A DNA stretch of 64,000 nt from Impatiens glandulifera. Taxonomy: Eukaryota > Streptophyta > Magnoliopsida > Ericales > Balsaminaceae. The DNA is taken from NCBI RefSeq assembly GCF_907164915.1, contig NW_025919593.1:1-64000 (forward strand). The letters run 5' to 3'. Below the pieces are notes generated by a model. It searched no databases. It saw only the letters and a program-made list of their open reading frames with translations, and had not been told where the DNA came from. Positions 60,787 to 64,000 of the stretch are shown here, one piece after another. Numbering within the stretch: the first letter of the stretch is position 1; each line of letters begins with the position of its first letter. Made by a program: the position numbers and the translations under genes.

Positions 60787-63700
60787 TTAATCTTCAAACT
60801 CATGCATGTGGTCCAAAAGGTAGTTAGCAGCAAGTTCCTCGTTCTTATTGCATGCAAAGAACACCTCTAGCACAAGCGCACTATCAAAACCCATAGCTTC
60901 AAGCTGAATAAAAAGAGAGAAAAAAAAGTATCATAAAACGTTCAAATTATAAATGAAAAACTAGATCCAATAGAAAGACTTTCACCCCCACCTTATTTTT
61001 AATGAAAATTATTGGGAAACACTTTATGTTTTTATTTATGTCTTTGGACCCGAATTCTAATGAGAAACGATCAATAAATTTCCCAATAAAATTCTGTTTT
61101 CAAATTCGATCTTATCTTGATCCAAATACATATCATCGAACAGGAAAGTGTTTCACAATGAAGCCAATGTCTAATAAGGAAACAGTTTGTATGCAATTAG
61201 TTGAATTGTCTAAACTTCAACCCTAATTCACATATATTTCCAAATATGATCTCATATGGCGCTAACAGTGGTTTTCATGAAAATTTCCTTTCCAAAAAAA
61301 ATACAAAAAATAAAATTCAGAACATGCATTTTTACAACTGTTTGAGGTCTCCAATGAATAACAATAATAAGAAAATAGATACTTACACGTTCAATGGCTT
61401 CACGTTCCTCAGGAGTAACAGTTACGCCCTCAGGCTCAGCTCCAGCAAGCTGGTTCAGCATATTCCTGAGAAATTATTTCAATGTTAGTATTGGATGATA
61501 ATATTATCAAGTAGCTGAACCGCATGAATTATTCTACTTCGTATACCCTTCTCCTCCTTCAATGGGTTCATTGATCAAACGAAGAAAATCACCCTGATGC
61601 TCCTCAATAAGTCTCATCAAATGTGGATTTTGCTTCCCTAGCTCTTGAAGCATTGGCTGTCAACCAAAAAAACAAATAGTATTTTGTCACAATCTCATTT
61701 GAAAATCACCGTAGTTAAAATTGATGGTAATTGTTTTCAGTTTGGTATAAGATTTTTTTTATCATGCTCAGATTATTTTTTGGATGCAATCCCAGATTAT
61801 AACAATCTCATTTTTGTTACTTGATTTGATATACAAAATATTTTCTTAATCATGATCTAAATAATTGTGTAAAATTTTTGCTTTATTTAGGAAAGAGAAT
61901 TTTATCTCAATTATGATCTAATTAATTTTTGAATCATTAAACTTTTCTCAAACATAACAAATATATATTTTTAACATAATGATCAACATGAAAAAAAGTT
62001 AGTAATAAAACAGACAAATGAATATCTTCTTATAGTCACATAATAAGAAACTTTTAACATGTCTTAATAAGAAGCAAACCTGCAATATTTGTGGATTCGC
62101 CTGCACCATTGCTCGTAAAGCTTGGAACTGAGACAGAAAAACAGATGCATATAAAAGCGAGAAGTCGCGAGAACTCTTGTATTCTTTATCATTCTTTTTT
62201 GGGAGATTGGAAGAAGACCGAACAGATACATACTTGTTGACTGTTACTTAGGAAATCCAGAGAGCCAGCACCAGCTGTATTGGATCCAATGTTCGGCAGA
62301 CCCTGTTGAGAGAATTAACAAAGTGAACACTAGAAGACGGGTGGCATGGAATATAAATTATGTAATTAGATATTTACAGGAAGAAGAATCTTTTCATTTT
62401 TCAAATTGAAAGATTTAATAATGCATAAATGTGCATATATATGTACAGTTACGTGAAAAATATAGAAAGGAATAAAATGACATAATTATTGGTTTTCTAG
62501 TTGAGCTAATGAGGTTGCATTTCGGATGGTCATTTGAGGTTCATTCTTCATTGTTGAAGTGGATTTGATAAAACTAAAAATATGTGTTGAATTTTGAATA
62601 ACTTTAAGTGACGAATGAGTAATAGTTATGTAAATAAGAGATGTATTATTCCTTGAGACTGTTAAGCCAGATGAAAATATAAGTTGACTTGATAAGGGCA
62701 GATTTGAAAATACTTTTTGCATTTGGGTTTGGATAAGAAACGTTAATAAACTTATAAATATATGCCTAATGAAATTAATATTTCAAAAGTTATTGCATTT
62801 AAATTCACATATGCATGAGATTCTTCACAAAATAAGTGTTTCCAAATAAATGTGTCCATGATTTCACATCTAAACCCAGACCCAAGAAATGTTTTCAAAT
62901 GGGCCCATAAAAATCATTAAAGAATTATTACCAAGTTAAGTTGCAAATAACCTACCGAATTAAGCCATTTTTTTTAACATTTTCCCTGGTTTTTTATTTT
63001 GTAACTAGGGTGTACATGCCAAATTTCCGCGCATACAAACTAATTCCCAGAAGAGACTAGCATAACAACCCACCACGAGAACATCCCACTTTAATATGAC
63101 GGGTAATAATTGTTTATATGTTGCAAATAACTAACACACCTTGAAACGGAAGCAATTACCTGAGGAAATAGGTCTAATGGATTTGCATTCGGCCCACTCG
63201 AGAAAACTGGTGCTGCTGCTTCTAGTGGAGGCTGAACAGAAGGATTTGCAGCAGCTCCAGTGGCTGGGTCTTGAGCCAGAGGTGGGATCTCAGCTTGCTC
63301 CGGAATACCCTGAAAATTGTCAAGCAATCAACAACGTAAGGATAGAAGAATACATCTTTTAGAATGACTTTAAGGAAAATGAATTATTATGTAAGTGATA
63401 ACGGTACATCCATAGTCTACTCAGAAATGAAGACACTAATTGCTTGATTGATGAAGGTTTAAAAAACAAAAAACAATCTGATTCTTCTGAAAAAGGAAAA
63501 CCTTGTTGGATGGAAAATTGGATTATTTAGATTAAATGACTAAAATATCCTTTGCATTTAATATTTGAAAAATTATAAATTATAAAATAAGCGTATTTTA
63601 GTTCATGATTTGAATGATGATGGGATAAGGGGTTATGTAGATTAAATCCAAATAACCCTCCAACAAACAAGCCCTAATATAAGAAAAAAGGAGATCTTCT

Positions 63701-64000
63701 AAAATGAGGGGACATACAGCATACAAATATTCAACAGCCCTTTCAGGGTTATTAAAAGCAGCACGAAGAGCTCGAAGAACAGTATCTCTGTCCCAAGTCC
63801 CACCACCCATGTCAAGAATTTGCTGGACTGTTCCCTCAAGGGCATTCGCAGCATGATTTGATGTTGCCTGACCATAAACGTCAGACTCTGACCTGAGTGA
63901 AGAAAATGAGTACTAGAATCATTGAAGGAACCATATGGAATGGTATAAATCATTTATACGAGAAGAAAACCCACCCCACAGCAGGAACAGAATTGGTAGG
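60787..64000 (-). CDS. RAD23: RAD23 ubiquitin receptor, C-terminal part
   Basis: The gene is cut by the right window edge. Eight exons are visible: 64000-63975 (partial), 63892-63718, 63309-63160, 62302-62234, 62127-62080, 61656-61547, 61465-61387 and 60903-60787. All are GT-AG, in frame, and give 257 residues plus stop. The first UBA domain (DVYGQ, then [20 protein letters not shown], then [11 protein letters not shown]) is at about 12-67 of the visible part. The XPC-binding/STI1 domain runs NPLDLFPQ to LRLINEP (about 109-200). The second UBA, beginning [16 protein letters not shown], ends at [11 protein letters not shown]23 proteins carry polyubiquitinated substrates to the proteasome and bind the XPC/RAD4 repair factor; the ubiquitin-like domain that docks on the proteasome is outside the window. 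Which of the four plant paralogues it matches cannot be decided here. Confidence 0.96.
63490..63680. mobile_element. MITE in a RAD23 intron
   Basis: It lies between the exons ending at 63309 and starting at 63718. Ends CTTGTTGGATGG and, inverted, CTTGTTTGTTGGAGGG are imperfect inverted repeats. The body ('ttaaatgactaaaatatcctttgc', 'gatttgaatgatgatgggata') matches the pair in intron 4 of the BAH-agenet gene. Confidence 0.6.

Noticed and set aside
61252..63362. Plus- and minus-strand frames across the RAD23 exons (for example 61201-61488, 63141-63362)
   Set aside because: They are antisense or intron-extended readings of RAD23 exons.
1..64000. CRISPR arrays, bacterial operons or organellar insertions
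   Set aside because: No regularly spaced identical repeats with unique spacers, no ribosome-binding/operon structure, and no plastid or mitochondrial genes were recognised.

Overview
This is a window of nuclear DNA from a flowering plant, almost certainly a eudicot. It is very AT-rich, its genes carry many GT-AG introns, and it holds plant-specific gene families (DVL/RTFL micropeptide, WIP zinc-finger factor, plant-type BAH-agenet protein) alongside Copia, Ogre/Tat-like, LINE, CACTA, hAT, Tourist and Helitron elements. I cannot name the species. No prokaryotic, organellar or viral block was seen.

Five host genes can be supported. (1) A 41-codon DVL/RTFL micropeptide gene lies on + at 4615-4740. 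(2) A two-exon WIP-type C2H2 zinc-finger transcription factor related to TT1 lies on - at 12617-14202. (3) A three-exon heavy-metal-associated (HMA) domain protein lies on - at 39842-40585. (4) A six-exon, 657-residue BAH plus agenet chromatin-reader protein lies on - at 41647-46320. (5) The last eight exons of a RAD23 ubiquitin receptor lie on - at 60787-64000; its N-terminal ubiquitin-like domain lies beyond the right edge. These genes do not form a pathway; they are ordinary dispersed plant genes separated by transposon-rich DNA. All five gene models were spliced by hand and keep frame at every junction.

Layout. 1-2540: Copia LTR pieces, a small CACTA-like element and a LINE relic. 4.6 kb: DVL gene. 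7.8-8.3 kb: a 5'-truncated LINE with its target-site duplication. 12.6-14.2 kb: WIP gene. 18.1-23.5 kb: a hAT-like element, a LINE relic and two non-autonomous Helitrons. 24.06-27.27 kb: a 3.2-kb CACTA element with TTG target duplications and dense palindromic subterminal repeats. 27.5-37.7 kb: a stack of nested LTR retrotransposons, in which a degenerate Copia carries a second Copia with unusual TA...TA LTR ends, which in turn holds an Ogre/Tat-like fragment rich in minisatellites. 39.8-46.3 kb: HMA and BAH-agenet genes. 48.1-54.2 kb: an Ogre-like LTR, a hAT-like element, a second LINE relic and foldback DNA. 55.0-58.8 kb: head-to-tail Helitron-like units inside a tandem segmental duplication, one copy of which carries a Tourist-like MITE with its empty site preserved in the other. 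60.8-64 kb: RAD23.

No wholly new biological system was found. The observations most worth following are the DVL gene, which is shorter than usual ORF cut-offs and overlaps a longer spurious frame, the three-level retrotransposon nest, the Helitron array with swapped 3' halves and Pol III-like boxes, and the CACTA subterminal palindrome arrays.
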